Positions 47,350 through 59,935 of a DNA stretch of 64,000 nt are shown here, in pieces. The DNA comes from Megaleporinus macrocephalus (taxonomy: Eukaryota; Chordata; Actinopteri; Characiformes; Anostomidae), in contig CM038708.1 in assembly GCA_021613375.1 (NCBI GenBank), forward strand, positions 24,943,518-25,007,517. The letters run 5' to 3'. The position numbers and the translations under genes are program-made. The first letter of the stretch is position 1. Every line of letters starts with the position of its first letter. The notes under the pieces were generated by a model that ran no database searches, was not told the origin of the DNA, and was given only the letters and a program-made list of their open reading frames with translations.

Positions 47350-47606
47350 GTTTTTATGCTGTTACTCTGATTTAGCATGCATTCTGCTGTTATTGTGATT
47401 GAAGTTTCTATCAACAGTCTGTTTATCACACTTCTGACTTTCTGCCAGTGCTTTCTGGCCGCCACCCTTATTTATAAATACGTGAGTGTTATGTGTGTAC
47501 ATGTGAGATATCACAGACTCTTCCCTCTGAGGCAGTTGTTGTGGTGCCCAAAGGTGCTGCTGGGATTATACTGTGTGTGTGTGTGTGTGTGTGTAGTCTG
47601 ATGATA
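47350..47606 (+). repeat. Segmental duplication, copy 2
   Basis: The counterpart of 45059-45312 in the same orientation, 2.3 kb away, again directly following a family C MITE. Confidence 0.9.
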
Positions 47607-48339
47607 ATGAAATGAGTTTATAAAGTGTGAGGCTTAACTCTGTCTCCACAACACTCCCAGTGTAATTAATGCTCTCCCGTGATTAATCCTGTGCACCATT
47701 AATTTAGTGACGCAAGCGCTGGAGGTGACAAGCTGTGCGCGCGCACGTCTACCCATGCCTGCGTCTGCTGGTCCTAGTAGTCTTGTTAACACTTCAGCTA
47801 AAGGCATGTGTTGGTGTGTTAGTTAGGTGTATTCACGCTTTGAGGTCAGCAATGTCTTCCACATGGATCTGCATATCTAGGTTTACATATCTGGAACCAG
47901 CAAACGCAACAGTAAACATTACGACACAACTCATGTTGCATTGTTACACCCATGGTGAACACACAGTGAACAGTAAACCCGACTTGATTTGGCGTGGTGC
48001 CAGCGCTAGCGGGCTTCTAGGAATTGTAAGAGGACGTTCCATTTGGAATTCAGGAATGCCGGAACGTTAGATGTACTTAAGCAACAGCACACGAGAGGAC
48101 GCCTGTTAGTGCAAACAACAGATTTGGTTGCGGGCACAAGTCAGAAGTATGCACCCTAGAGCTGGGATGATACACGACCTTGAGTGTGAAAGCAGAAGTT
48201 TTGCAAAACAAAGAAAAAAGTAAAGCAGAGAAAGAATTGAATATTGTTTTAGGTAGACATTTTTTTGTTGTTGTTGCCAGTTTGTAGTAAAAAACAAAAC
48301 AAAAGGGTTGTAGGCCTTGGTGTAGTGGTCAAAGGAAAA

Positions 48340-48580
48340 CAAATTATTGCTGTCCAATGAAAAACAAGTATTTCCAAATTGGCAACTTAACAGGAGAGGG
48401 CAAAAACTATCTGCATTTTCAATGTAATCCAATAAAACCAGAATTTTGTCCAAGCTATTTTGAAACATTTCTATTGGTCCATTCGACATTGTAAACAGCA
48501 GTTGCTGCATTTAATGGATGTAGAAAAATAGAAATCGACAAAAAGACGCATGTTTTTCATTGGACAGCAACAATAGGTAC
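48340..48580 (-). repeat. Dispersed repeat family F, copy 3
   Basis: The minus strand contains GTCCAATGAAAAACATGCG, CTTTTTGTCGATTTCTATTT, GACCAATAGAAATG and CCCTCTCCTGTTAAGTTGCC, shared with 12790-13000 and 59440-59935. Confidence 0.6.
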
Positions 48581-48811
48581 ATATGCAGACTGTGTGGTTC
48601 CTGTATAAAGTGTAAACAGTCGAAAGACACACTGTTTAATGTTGGAGAAGCAGTTTGAATGATGACACAACCTCTTGAATTCATAATTCAGGAAATTTTG
48701 GAAAGTACCTTTAATTGTTACCTATATAGAAGAAATGTCTACTCTATAAGAATGGTCTTCTTACCTAGAGCTTCCAGCATTTTTGCATTTGCACTTCCTT
48801 TCACTGGCCAC

Positions 48812-49150
48812 TAGGGGTGTAAGAAAATATCAAAAATATTGAACATCACAATGTTCTGTCTCGCTGTGCTGTATCAATTCTCAAAAGCACAGTACTGATG
48901 TTTAATTAAACGTATACAATCAAAGACTGGTGCCCTACAGTGGTTCTTTATCTGTTGTGTATAAAACCCAGACCGTTAGATAGCAGTGTTAGACACTTCC
49001 ACACCAGCCTGAACATGTAGCGTCAGGGTGCACTACTACATTAGCGGTGGGGCCATTTTTTTCTACTATGTTTTCCTAAAAATTAGATTATATCGCCTTG
49101 CTTACAGCATCCCAATATGGCCCCGTATCATGATATGTATCGTATGAGCA
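48812..49150 (-). mobile_element. hAT-type MITE family C, old diverged copy
   Basis: Begins TAGGGGTGTAAGAAAATAT and keeps the family order (CAATTCTCAAAAGCACAGTA, GATATGTATCGTAT) but is heavily mutated. The right end is not clear. Confidence 0.6.
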
Positions 49151-49225
49151 TGTTAATGCTGTGGCCTATTGGCTACCTGACCTTGAATGGCATAAGTATC
49201 ATGATTAACAAGAGGTATAACATAA

Positions 49226-49455
49226 AACAATGAGGCGGTCGTGGGCTGGAGGTTAGAGAACCAGCCTTGTGACCTGAAGGTCGCCATGAACCGTCAGGAC
49301 ATGACTGGAGCGCCCTTGAGCAAGACACCTAACCCCCAACTGCTTCCCAGGCGCTGTGGTAGGGCTGCCCACCACTCCAGGCAAGTGTGCTCAGTGCCCC
49401 CTAATGTGTGTTCCACTGCATGGAATGGTTAATCTATCTATCTATCCATCATAGA
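49226..49455 (+). mobile_element. tRNA-derived SINE
   Basis: A tRNA-like head (GGCGGTCGTGGGCTGGAGGT, AACCAGCCTTGTGACC) is followed by the conserved body (AAGACACCTAACCCCCAACT, GCTCAGTGCCCCCTAATGTG) and ends in ATCTATCTATCTATCC. The B box is eroded. Confidence 0.72.
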
Positions 49456-49773
49456 CGTCTGACGTACAGTCAAAGCTGTTATTGCTTCACATCCTGTTGA
49501 TAGTTTTAATTGATTTTAGAATGCGTTAAACAAAACATCTGACATATTATTCTTTAATGGTAAATTAGATCTCTTCTGAGGGCAGAAGCAAGCGTGGTCA
49601 GTTTTGCCATTTTCTTCGAATCTGGGTTCTTTAATACGCCGCAGGCAAATTCAGTGAAGCTGCTTCGCTGCACCGTCATCAGACAGAGACACACTGTGTA
49701 GTACATGGAAAGATGTTCCTTGTATTTAAAGAGCATTGTTGATAATAAAGCATAAGGCCTAAAAAGCTTCCTG

Positions 49774-49777
<4 letters not shown>

Positions 49778-49805
<28 letters not shown>
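49778..49805. repeat. (GT)n microsatellite
   Basis: About 14 GT dinucleotides. Confidence 0.95.
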
Positions 49806-49807
<2 letters not shown>

Positions 49808-50062
49808 CATTGGTAGAAATAAGGAACATAACGGTGCTATTTTTGTGCGGTGTTGGAACAACTTGCTGTTGGTTGAGGCTTCTCAGTGAAGTACAGGGTG
49901 TTTAGGAAAAATAAACTTTCTTACAGCACATATAGTATTTACAGTTATTTTTTAGAGGTGCATGAGATTCTGTTGCTTTCCTTTGTTCTGTCACACTCTG
50001 TCCAGGCCTCTTAACAGAATCTGGAAATCTCTCAAACATGAGATGCCCATGTGTGTTAAGGG

Positions 50063-50283
50063 TAGGGCTGTGTGTTGGCAAGAACCTGGCAATACAGTAT
50101 GCTTCATGATGCAGCGGTCACGATTCAATATATCGCGGTAATATTGCGATATTGCAAGCAAAGTGATATAATGCGATTTTTTAAATCCTGCTATTAAAAC
50201 ACACCACTATGTGAACAGGTTTATCAATGCTTACAACAGCCCTGCGCCCTTGTGCTGCTTGTTAATGTTGGAGTGCAACTTGT
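50063..50283 (+). mobile_element. hAT-type MITE family C, 3'-truncated copy
   Basis: Starts TAGGGCTGTGTGTTGGCAAG and stops after GTTAATGTTGGAGTGCAAC, about 20 bases before the TG-rich minisatellite. The right half is missing. Confidence 0.8.
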
Positions 50284-50303
50284 GAGCGCACAGATCAGCT
50301 GAA

Positions 50304-52098
50304 TGTGTAGTGATGTATGTGTTGTGCTGTGTTTGTAGTGATGTATGTGTTGTATGTGTTGTGTTGTATGTGCTGTGTTGTGTTTTATGTGTTGTGTTGT
50401 ATGTGTTGTGTTGTGCTGTATGTGTTGTGTTGTGTTCTGTGTTGTATGTGCTGTGCTGTGTTTGTAGTGATGTATGTGTTGTGCTGTGTTTGTAGTGATG
50501 TATGTGTTGTATGTGCTGTGATGTGTTGTGTTGTATGTGCTGTGTTGTGTTTTATGTGTTGTATGTGTTGTGTTGTATGTGTTGTGTTGTGCTGTATGTG
50601 TTGTGTTGTGTTGTGTTCTGTGTTGTATGTGTTGTGCTGTGTTTGTAGTGATGTATGTGTTGTATGTGCTGTGATGTGTTGTGTTGTGCTTTGTGTTGTG
50701 CTGTGTTTGTAGTGATGTATGTGTTGTATGTGCTGTGATGTGTTGTGTTGTGTTGTGCTCTGTGTTGTATGTGCTGTGCTGTGTTTGTAGTGATGTATGT
50801 GTTGTATGTGCTGTGCTATGTTTGTAGTGATGTATGTGTTGTATGTGCTGTGATGTGTTGTGTTGTGCTTTGTGTTGTGCTGTGTTTGTAGTGATGTATG
50901 TGTTGTATATGCTGTGATGTGTTGTGTTGTATGTGCTGTGTTGTGTTTTATGTGTTGAGTTGTGTTGTGATGTATGTGTTGTGTTGTGTTGTATGTGCTG
51001 TGTTGTGTTTTATGTGTTGTGTTGTGATGTATGTGTTGTATGTGTTGTGTTGTGCTGTATGTGTTGTGTAGTGATGTATATGTTGTGTTGTGTTGTGATG
51101 TATGTGTTGTGTTGTATGTGTTGTGCTCTGTGTTGTATGTGTTGTGTAGTGATGTATGTGTTGTGTTGTGTTGTGATGTGTGTGTTGTGCTCTGTGTTGT
51201 ATGTGTTGTGTAGTGATGTATGTGTTGTGTTGTGTTGTGTAGTGATGTATGTGTTGTGTAGTGATGTATGTGTTGTGCTCTGTGTTGTATGTGTTGTGTA
51301 GTGATGTATGTGTTGTGTAGTGAAGTATGTGTTGTGTTGTGTAGTGATGTATGTGTTGTGTTGTGTTGTGTAGTGATGTATGTGTTGTGTTGTGTTGTGT
51401 TGTGTAGTGATGTATGTGTTGTGTTGTGTTGTGTTGTGTAGTGATGTATGTGTTGTGTTGTGTTGTGTAGTGATGTATGTGTTGTGTTGTGTTGTGTTGT
51501 GTAGTGATGTATGTGTTGTGCTCTGTGTTGTATGTGTTGTGTAGTGATGTATGTGTTGTGTTGTGTTGTGTAGTGATGTATGTGTTGTGCTCTGTGTTGT
51601 GTTGTGTTGTGTAGTGATGTATGTGTTGTGCTCTGTGTTGTATGTGTTGTGTAGTGATGTATGTGTTGTGTTGTGTAGTGATGTATGTGTTGTGTTGTGT
51701 AGTGATGTATGTGTTGTGTTGTGTTGTGTAGTGATGTATGTGTTGTGTTGTGTAGTGATGTATGTGTTGTGTTGTGTTGTGTAGTGATGTATGTGTTGTG
51801 TTGTGTAGTGATGTATGTGTTGTGTTGTGTAGTGATGTATGTGTTGTGTTGTGTTGTGTAGTGATGTATGTGTAGTGATGTATGTGTTGTATGTGTTGTG
51901 TAGTGATGTATGTGTTGTGTTGTGTAGTGATGTATGTGTTGTGTTGTGTAGTGATGTATGTGTTGTGTTGTGTAGTGATGTATGTGTTGTGTTGTGTTGT
52001 GTAGTGATGTGTGTGTTGTGCTCTGTGTTGTATGTGTTGTGTAGTGATGTATGTGTTGTGTTGTGTAGTGATGTATGTGTTGTGTTGTGTTGTGTAGT
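50304..52098. repeat. 1.8-kb TG-rich minisatellite
   Basis: Built from GTAGTGATGTATGTGTTGTG followed by a variable number of TTGTG/GTGTT steps. The left half also has GCTGTGTTTGTAGTG variants; the right half is more regular. The plus strand is almost entirely G and T, with few A and very few C. Apparent Cys-Val-Leu-rich proteins across it are artefacts. Confidence 0.97.
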
Positions 52099-52813
52099 GT
52101 CTGTGCTGAGGGTCTAGATGGTCACTGCTGGTGTTCGTGGGTGATCATGTTTGCAGCGTATACTCTTCTCTTAGCTCGCTGGTTCCTCACACCTATACAA
52201 TAAGCACAGGAAACGAGTGGGCACAAAAGAGGAAGTGTGACCAGCGCGTGATTAGGCAAGCGCTCTGACTCTATTCCACTCCTCCTTCCTCCCTCTGTCT
52301 CTGTCTCTCTCTCTCTCCTTCTGCCTTTTCTCATTCTGTCCTCCATCCTACCCTTCCTTTCTGTGACCTCAGGTTTTGCTTCGTCTTTTCCTATTCAGTC
52401 TCCTGCAGTTCAGTGCTCACCGTTCTCGTGTCTCTGTCTCAGAAACAGTTGTCACGTTTAACGTGTGCAGGCTCCATTTCCTTTTCTCCTCGTTCTTTGC
52501 TTCATTACATTTAACTCGGTTAAACGAGGCTTCGTTTATTTTGTTCAAGCACACTGTTATTGAAGCCCCTTCGCGAATCGGTGGGGGCTGTTTATTTTTC
52601 ATCTAGTCGATGCCGTGTGGGTCAAGTTGAGGATTACACTTCAGGCTTCTTTTATTGCTGAAATTATATTGTGAACCTCCCTCGGCTCAATTTCCTGCTC
52701 CGAGTTATAATTGTAGGTTTTTCTTAATGATATGGTTTTAATTATAGTAACCAGTGCACATTTGTCTGTCACTGGCTTTAGGAGGCATGATGTGCTGCAC
52801 AAAATCAATGTGC

Positions 52814-52858
<45 letters not shown>

Positions 52859-53408
52859 CAGACAGAAATGTGACTAGAGGGCTGGGTTTCCTTGGGTGAG
52901 CGGGAGAGGAAGCAGGGGGTGCGAATATTTTTGATTATTCTGCAAAAGAGCAGGAAATCTCCGGTCCGAGAGAGAAGGAGACACGCAGCAGAGTGCGGTG
53001 CTGTTGTTGTCACCTTTGAGGCCTTTATGGAGTTTACAGCTCTGCTGAATCATATCTCTTCCTAGAATTAGGCCTGCCAGATAATTGTAAGAGTTTTCCC
53101 ATGACATGCTGTCAGGGCTTTCCTGGTCTTCTCTCTTAGGCAAGCAACAAGTTAACATAGTTCACTGAAGTCTGTTTTACTGTATGTGATCAAAGCCTCC
53201 AGTCGGTATCTAATAGGGGTTAATAATTAGGGAGACATGCTGATATCTGACATCATATCTGTATTAGCACTGGACTAATGTAAACAGTATTGTATTGTAC
53301 ACTGAAAGAACGCAAGGTTTATGCAATGCTGGGCTGCTGTGCTTAAATGTGTGCACTGAATTAATTTAACTGCCTTTCCACATATATATATTCCTCTTTC
53401 TCTCTCTA

Positions 53409-53475
<67 letters not shown>
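53409..53475. repeat. (AT)n microsatellite
   Basis: About 32 AT dinucleotides. Confidence 0.96.
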
Positions 53476-53477
<2 letters not shown>

Positions 53478-53922
53478 TACAGTTTTCAGTGGAGTAGCCT
53501 TCCTTCCTTTTCTTTCTTTCTGGTCAGTTTGAGCTGGTCAGCAAGCCATCAACTGCTGATGCTGCAGATACTAAACTAACCTAGAATATTGTCCCTTTTA
53601 TGTTCACGTATTAGTAGAATGTTTTTCAGCTGTGCATCACAATTGAGCAAGAGTGTCCTAACAACCAAGTAGCCCAATAACATCCTTAACTTGGATTGGT
53701 GGCTGTACCAGGAGATTTAGACAAAGGACTGAGAATTACTGATAATAGGACTATATGCAAAATAAGCTTCTATACAAAAATAGGCTTTAATACAAACATT
53801 TTTATTCTTTAAAAATCATCTGATACACTTAAATAAATTGTGAAATTGACAATATTGTTTGATTTGCATGAAAATTGCATGAATGACATTAATTAATTCT
53901 GATCCTAAACTTTTGAGGGATA

Positions 53923-53925
<3 letters not shown>

Positions 53926-53957
<32 letters not shown>
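53926..53957. repeat. (AT)n microsatellite
   Basis: About 16 AT dinucleotides, close to the start of repeat R copy 1. Confidence 0.95.
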
Positions 53958-53960
<3 letters not shown>

Positions 53961-54109
53961 CAGATATGTATGGAAAAAACATGGGATACTGGAATCAGCC
54001 CACAGTTCCCACACTGGTCCATCCCATCCCCACCTCAGTAAACCGTGTACATGAAGGAGATGTGCAGTGTTGGCTGCAATCTATTGCATTGTTTGAACAC
54101 CAGAGAGAC

Positions 54110-54490
54110 ACAGACATCACATTTCTTTATTCAGGTTTTGTTTTAAATATCCTGAGACCATCGAGTGTCCTGAATCAACCTGAATACAACCAATAACATG
54201 AAGCAGCCCTGTTAATAGTAGGATACTATTAACAAAACCTTGATTTGTGGTTCTACAGAGCTAATCCTGTTCTGATTCACTACAAAGATAGTCTCAGATA
54301 AAACTGCTGCACCAGCAAGAAACAAAGTACATCTTACAAATCACACCCTGGGTAATCTATAAGGAACATCAGAAACAAAGCCCAGTCATTTAAGCTTAAG
54401 CTGGTGTACATGCATAACATAAGCTCCTCGCCCTCCACTTCACTCGCATAGGAGGAACCCAGATGTCTAGTTCTGATCATTAACAGTGGT
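54110..54490 (+). repeat. Dispersed repeat R, copy 1
   Basis: Shares TTCTTTATTCAGGTTTTGTT, CCTGAGACCATCGAGTGTCC, GAAGCAGCCCTGTTAATAGT, CTGCTGCACCAGC and TATAAGGAACATCAGA with 58820-60000, in the same order. Confidence 0.65.
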
Positions 54491-54499
54491 TTTCACAAA

Positions 54500-56158
54500 A
54501 GACAGCAAATTGAAGACCTCAGGAACAGAATAAGAGGCAGGCTGACATTGATATTAACTAATTTGTCAGAAGAAGGTTTCATATATCATACATGTGTAAC
54601 AGGAAAGTCTGGGGGAACAGTAATAATGAGGTAACAGGGTCTATGCAGAGCAGTGGGGTCAGATTATACACAAGGCCTGACGACCTCCAGACTTGCTTTA
54701 AGTGCACCGCTAGGCATCCTACCTGCTTTTACTTCATAAATCATTTCACATCAAGCGTGAGGTCCCAGAGTGAGCTGTGTGCCCGGTGTCAGCACATAGA
54801 TTTCCATGTGAACAGTTCTCGCTTAACGTTAGTCGAATACCTCCGAACAACAGGAAGCATGCTCGTTGCCTTGTTCTACGTTTCATGACCCTGAAATAAG
54901 ACGTGCTTTCAAAACGGTTTTCACTTTTTTTTACTTTTTTCTCTCAACCTAAAATTAGTTTCTGCCCTTTTGCCCCAACCATGAGCGACCTGGAAACATC
55001 TGCCTATACTAAGCCCCGAAAAAGCCCATCACGCGCGACTGTCTGCTGCAGCTCCTGCTCAAACGCACATTCCGTTTTCTGAGCGGTCATTTTTCATTCT
55101 TTCCTCTGCCGCTCTTCTTCTTCCTCTTCTTCTTCCTCTTCTTCTTTTGGCTCATAGTCCGTACCTTCTGTTTCAGCCAGCACGTTTGAACCTCATCAAG
55201 AGACTCGCAAAGCGATTCATCAAAGCAAATTGAAGATCTGAGGCCAAATCGTTTAATCTGTGCTGTGCTGTTAGCCTGTTGTGCAGCACTAATGTGGGCC
55301 AGGCTGTTTTTAAAGAATGCAGCGCCGGAGCGGGTCGGTCAACGAGACGCAGGCCAGCGCTATTTCCAGCGCCGTATCATACACAGCTCAATAAAGCAAA
55401 GTGTCACCATCTTGTGAGAATGAAGCCACCAGGTTCCTTCCCCCTCTCTCTCTCTCTCTCTCTCTCTGTGTCTCTTCCTCTCACACTTTTTTTTGTTTGT
55501 CTTCTTTCATTATGACTGTCGGGTAATAACTGTTAGCATCATTGGACTGCATGCTAAGTGATGCTATGTTAACATTACCAACATCCAAAAGTCTACATTG
55601 GCTATTTGAACTTCTCACAAACCACCAGGCCTGCTGAAACTTCACACAGCCACAGTTAATAGCAAAGCATCTGCGTTTCAACCTCCTTTCAGCGTGGAAC
55701 TAATTGCATCAAATCAGATTTGGCCAGCGCTGTTTTTAGCATCATATCACACACTACCACCATGGCAACTAACGTAACGCCAAGTGACAACAACGTCTGC
55801 CGAACAAGTTGTAGGTTTGACCGAAAGTTAATTCCTTTAAGGGAGCAACCTGTTCAGAAAACACAGTATATAAAAACAGTATCAACGTAATGATCTTCAG
55901 TGATCCCAAAAACAAACCTGCACTGCCGATCAATCAAAGCTCAAACAAGATGAAGGTGGCTCAGCATGTTTATATGGTGAAAATCATCAACCTGGCTTAC
56001 TGTACCATGAAAAGATTGATTAACTGAGTGATTTCAACCCCTGTCTCATTATTCTTGTTAATTGTATATTTAGTGCATATACAATAAACTTGTTTCTTTA
56101 TACTTGGCCACAAGATTCATTGCCAGGGTGTCTGTGTACCCCTACCAGCCACATCTAC
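54500..56158 (+). other. Arrestin intron 1, fifth part
   Basis: No exon recognised. It holds CTT-type pyrimidine tracts (about 55107-55150) and a (CT)n tract (about 55445-55466). Confidence 0.4.
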
Positions 56159-56166
56159 CTTAGGAG

Positions 56167-56932
56167 TAGAGATGGACCGATCAGTGTTTTTGAGGCCGAT
56201 TCTGACCACCTTTCAGCGCGATCAGCCAATAGCCGATACTGATCGAGGACAGTAAATTAAAAGTAAATAAACAAAGTAAATTAAACAAATATCCCCAATA
56301 CTGCAATCATTCAATTTATTAAAACGAAAAAAGCAAAAAAGACTTAAAAAGTTTATTTTTAATGACAATCTGTAATCATTAAATGTAGAATATTGAATTG
56401 TTGCTGCCGAACTGTTTGCACCGGTCAGATCTGGTCTGCACTGGGTTATTATCTGTTCTGGGTTGTTAGTTTTGTGCTAGCTCTGCTGTTTGCTGATACT
56501 CACTGTATTCAGCTGCGTGCAGTGTAGTATCAGATTAATAGTGTTAAATGTCTTTGTTCCCCTCGAGACACGCAGATTTTTCATATTTTAAAAACACACT
56601 GGATGAGTCTGCGTCACATACGGTAAACACTGCCAGACAGACGACATGTTTTCTCGCGAAGCCGCTGCTTCAGTCAGTCTGTGGAAAATGAAAGGGTGTG
56701 TATTTCCACCTAGTGGTTCAGATAGGAATTGCAGGGAGCTGGCCGGAGGGGGTTCTCCTCTTCCTGGATGAAACGCTAGCTGGAAAAACAGGAATTAGGC
56801 TCATTTGTTTAATGCCATTGATCAGCTCTCAGGATCGGCTAAATTGGAGAAATATCGGCCGATCACTGATCACATATTTTGATAAAAAATCGGCCCATAT
56901 CAATACATAGCTGATCGATCATTCCATCTCTA
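56167..56932 (-). mobile_element. hAT-type MITE family A, copy 2
   Basis: Termini TAGAGATGGA and CCATCTCTA, with flanks CTTAGGAG (56159-56166) and CTTAGGGG (56933-56940) matching at 7 of 8 bases. The interior matches 35770-36416 in reverse orientation but is about 120 bases longer. Confidence 0.82.
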
Positions 56933-56934
56933 CT

Positions 56935-57132
56935 TAGGGGTGTAAGAAAATATTGAAATATTGAAATTTTGAATATCAGGATATTATGTATGTGATACTG
57001 TATCGATTCTCAAAAACACAGTATCGATACACAGACTCCTGGCAGACAGTGACATTAACAAGCAGCACAAGGGCGCAGGGCTATTGTAAGCATTGGCAAG
57101 TATCAGCAAGTTCTTACCAATACACAGCCCTG
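56935..57132 (-). mobile_element. hAT-type MITE family C, internally deleted copy
   Basis: TAGGGGTGTAAGAAAATAT to ACACAGCCCT, about 200 bases, lacking the central region. It overlaps the target duplication of the adjoining family A element, so one inserted at the edge of the other. Confidence 0.75.
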
Positions 57133-57139
57133 ATCTACA

Positions 57140-58815
57140 AAGCCTATTACTGTTATATTCACACACTAATAGTCTTTATTGACAAACCCAAACATGAGGT
57201 GGATCATGATTCTTTACAGCTGAGTTGGTTGAATTTTATTACCCAATTATTATTAAACCCAGAGCTCACACTAAATGACTAAATGAGCACATAAAACTAG
57301 GCAGTACTTCAATAAAGTGCTGCATCCAACCGACAACTGGCTATTTCAAGTCTTTCATGGTGATGCTACAGCATTTTGGCACAGGATTAGCTGGATCATT
57401 CACAGTTATCTGCTTCACATTATTTATGCTTTCAGTTTGTTTGGTACAGATCTACCAAAATCTAAATAATTCATCAATCAGCCGCATGTTAGGAACACAA
57501 GTCTGACCATGTATGACACGTTAATTAAACATTTAACTGCTTTAGTTCAGATTCTCTGTGCATGCTCGGTCAGGACTGGACGTTCAGTCAGCCTTGGGTT
57601 TGACTGACATGTCTAGTAGCGATCAGAGACATCAATTAACACTTGTGCATCAGATATTATTTTTAGACAGGCTGTCCAAGTGAGACTCCAAGGCATTATC
57701 CTAAGCTCACTAAAATCACAGCAAGCAGTCTATGCAGGGAACCTGCTGATTCTAGTACTGTCCAAAAACAGAGCATGACAGTGTGTACAAACCGTATACC
57801 CTAGTGAACATGGAATGCCCATAATGCACTGTGTCGACTGCTGGCCACATGCAGAATTCATTTAATGAATTCTATTCATTAGTGTGAGTTAATTAGTGTT
57901 CCCTATGATAGTGTTCTAGAGTTTCTGATTTCCCAGTGTAGGGGACAGTGGTGTGACCAATACATTATTACTTGTTATCGCAGTACTATCAGGTTTTTTA
58001 TATTTTTATTTGTATGAATTGGTTGAAGACCCTCATGCATGTCTACATATCTTTTTCATAGTGAATACTGTGGAAACACCTGTAACATAGTCTTTTTATG
58101 ATTTCCATGTTTTTCTTATGTGGTAAGTTAAACGACTGTTCCAAACCTTAATAGCAGAAGTGATGGGGGCATTACTCCATACTCAAGAGATTTTAGCTGT
58201 AAAACCAAATATATCTACGCAAATGTTGTGGATATTGGAGAACTTGAGTTGTGGGCAGTACCTTCCAGTTTCCAAGAATCAGGTTTGTACCTTGTCTATT
58301 CATGTCTATTCATATACACTCCCAGGAGCGGGAAAAGGATTAGACTCTTTGACATTATTGGCTCTTTAACATTTTAAACATTTATCCTAATAGTTAGAAT
58401 TTGATATGTACGTCCTTGCAGGCCAGAGGAAGTTTACTGAAGTTGTCATGTTAGTTGTTTAATGCTAGGTTAGTTACAGGTTTAAGCCAACTTAATCTTA
58501 ATTTGACTAAACTTTAACTCACAGTTTAACTCACAGTCTAACACTAACACTGTGCTTGCTCCTGCATCTGCTCCAGGGCCTAAGAATGACTGGATAAGTG
58601 TGATTATTTTATTTTTTTTTAATGTTTTTTTTGTAGTTGTTGTCATTATAATAATGATTTTTACTGCAGTGCATCTAAAATAACCTAAATAGAAAAATAT
58701 ATATATAAATAAGGGGAAAAAAGGGGGAAGAATTCTGGTACAGACTCACATTTTCAGATTCTATACAATATTCGATTAGTAGGTTCAGTTTTTATTATTT
58801 TTTGTCTATAATGCA
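57140..58815 (+). other. Arrestin intron 1, sixth part
   Basis: AT-rich, no exon or named repeat recognised. Confidence 0.4.
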
Positions 58816-59439
58816 GTCCCAGCATTTCTTCATTCAAATTTTGTTCAGAATATCTTGAGACCATCTGATGTTCTGAAGTCAAAGAAGACCGCTAACACGA
58901 TGCAGCCCTGTTGATAGTAGAAGTGTATCAGTACACGATCTGAGGTGTTGTAACTTCCTTTCTTGCTGTCGAAATGAGGAGGGGGACCAATTCAGAGTAT
59001 AAGTTTTATTCTTGAGGACACCGCGGTACAGACATTCTTGGAGGAGACCTCAAACATGGTCCAACATGGTTTCGGCAGCCATACAGTCTTATAGGCCTGC
59101 CTCCATGTTTTATCTGGCTCATGTGATCCGTCTGGCCAAGTCATTATCTCCTGGGTATGGGGCAGCTTCTTTGAGGGTTCCTGCCACAAATCATGTCATT
59201 CACTGATCAAGAAACTTCTCGCATCCTCTGTAGCATTCAGTGTGTCCATCAGCTTTTAACAGACGCCATAGCATGTAAGAAATGTTCACAACAGAGGTTA
59301 AGCTAATTGTATCCTGACTTTTAACCACAGAGCTCAGATACACGTTTTCATGTAGACCTGCTGCACCAGCCTGAAACAAAAGAAATCACATCCTGTGTAG
59401 TTTATAAGGAACATCAGACAAAAGCCCTGTAGACATATC

Positions 59440-59935
59440 GCCACTGTCAAAAGAAAAACATGGATCTCCATTTTTGTAGATTTTCATTTTTTTTCCATCA
59501 TTTTTTCTTTATATCCTGTGAAAGTTTCATGATGAATGGATCAATAAAACACTTCAAAACCACTCAAAATCAAATAAAATTTGGTTTCTAGGGGTGTGTA
59601 TTGGCAATAACCACTATATGAACAGGTTTGCCAATCCTTACAATAGCACTGCACCCTTGTGCTGCTTGTTAATGTTGGAGTGGAGCTGAAAATGGATTAC
59701 AACACTGCCATCTAGTGGTCAGAGGTTTAAACACAACACACGGTCTTCACGGTCTGCCAAGAATCTGTGTATCGATACTGTGTTTTTGAAAATCGATACA
59801 GTATCACTAAACATAATATCCTGATATTCGATATTTCTATATTTTCTTAAAGGTTAAGAAGGTTTTTGGTCTCTCCTGTTAAGTTGCTATTTTGGAGACG
59901 CTTGTTGTTCTTTGGACAGCAACAGTATGTATGCA
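59440..59935 (+). repeat. Dispersed repeat family F, copy 4, split by a MITE
   Basis: The left part has ATTTTTGTAGATTTTCATTT and GATGAATGGATCAATA. The right part has CTCTCCTGTTAAGTTGCTAT and TTTGGACAGCAAC. The MITE at 59589-59850 separates them. Confidence 0.6.
59589..59850 (+). mobile_element. hAT-type MITE family C, internally deleted copy
   Basis: TAGGGGTGTGTATTGGCAATA joins directly to ACTATATGAACAGGTTTGCC, skipping the usual left third. It keeps GCTGCTTGTTAATGTTGG and TATCGATACTGTGTTTTTG and fades at TATTTTCTTA. Confidence 0.78.

Larger units (their letters stand above)
52100..54109 (+). other. Arrestin intron 1, fourth part
   Basis: Contains CT-rich and (GA)n tracts (52295-52318, 52822-52859) and (AT)n tracts (53409-53475, 53926-53957). 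No exon seen. Confidence 0.45.

Noticed and set aside
50310..52117. Several long plus-strand open frames rich in Cys, Val and Leu
   Set aside because: They are read from the TG minisatellite, recur in shifted frames and have no domain; low complexity explains them.
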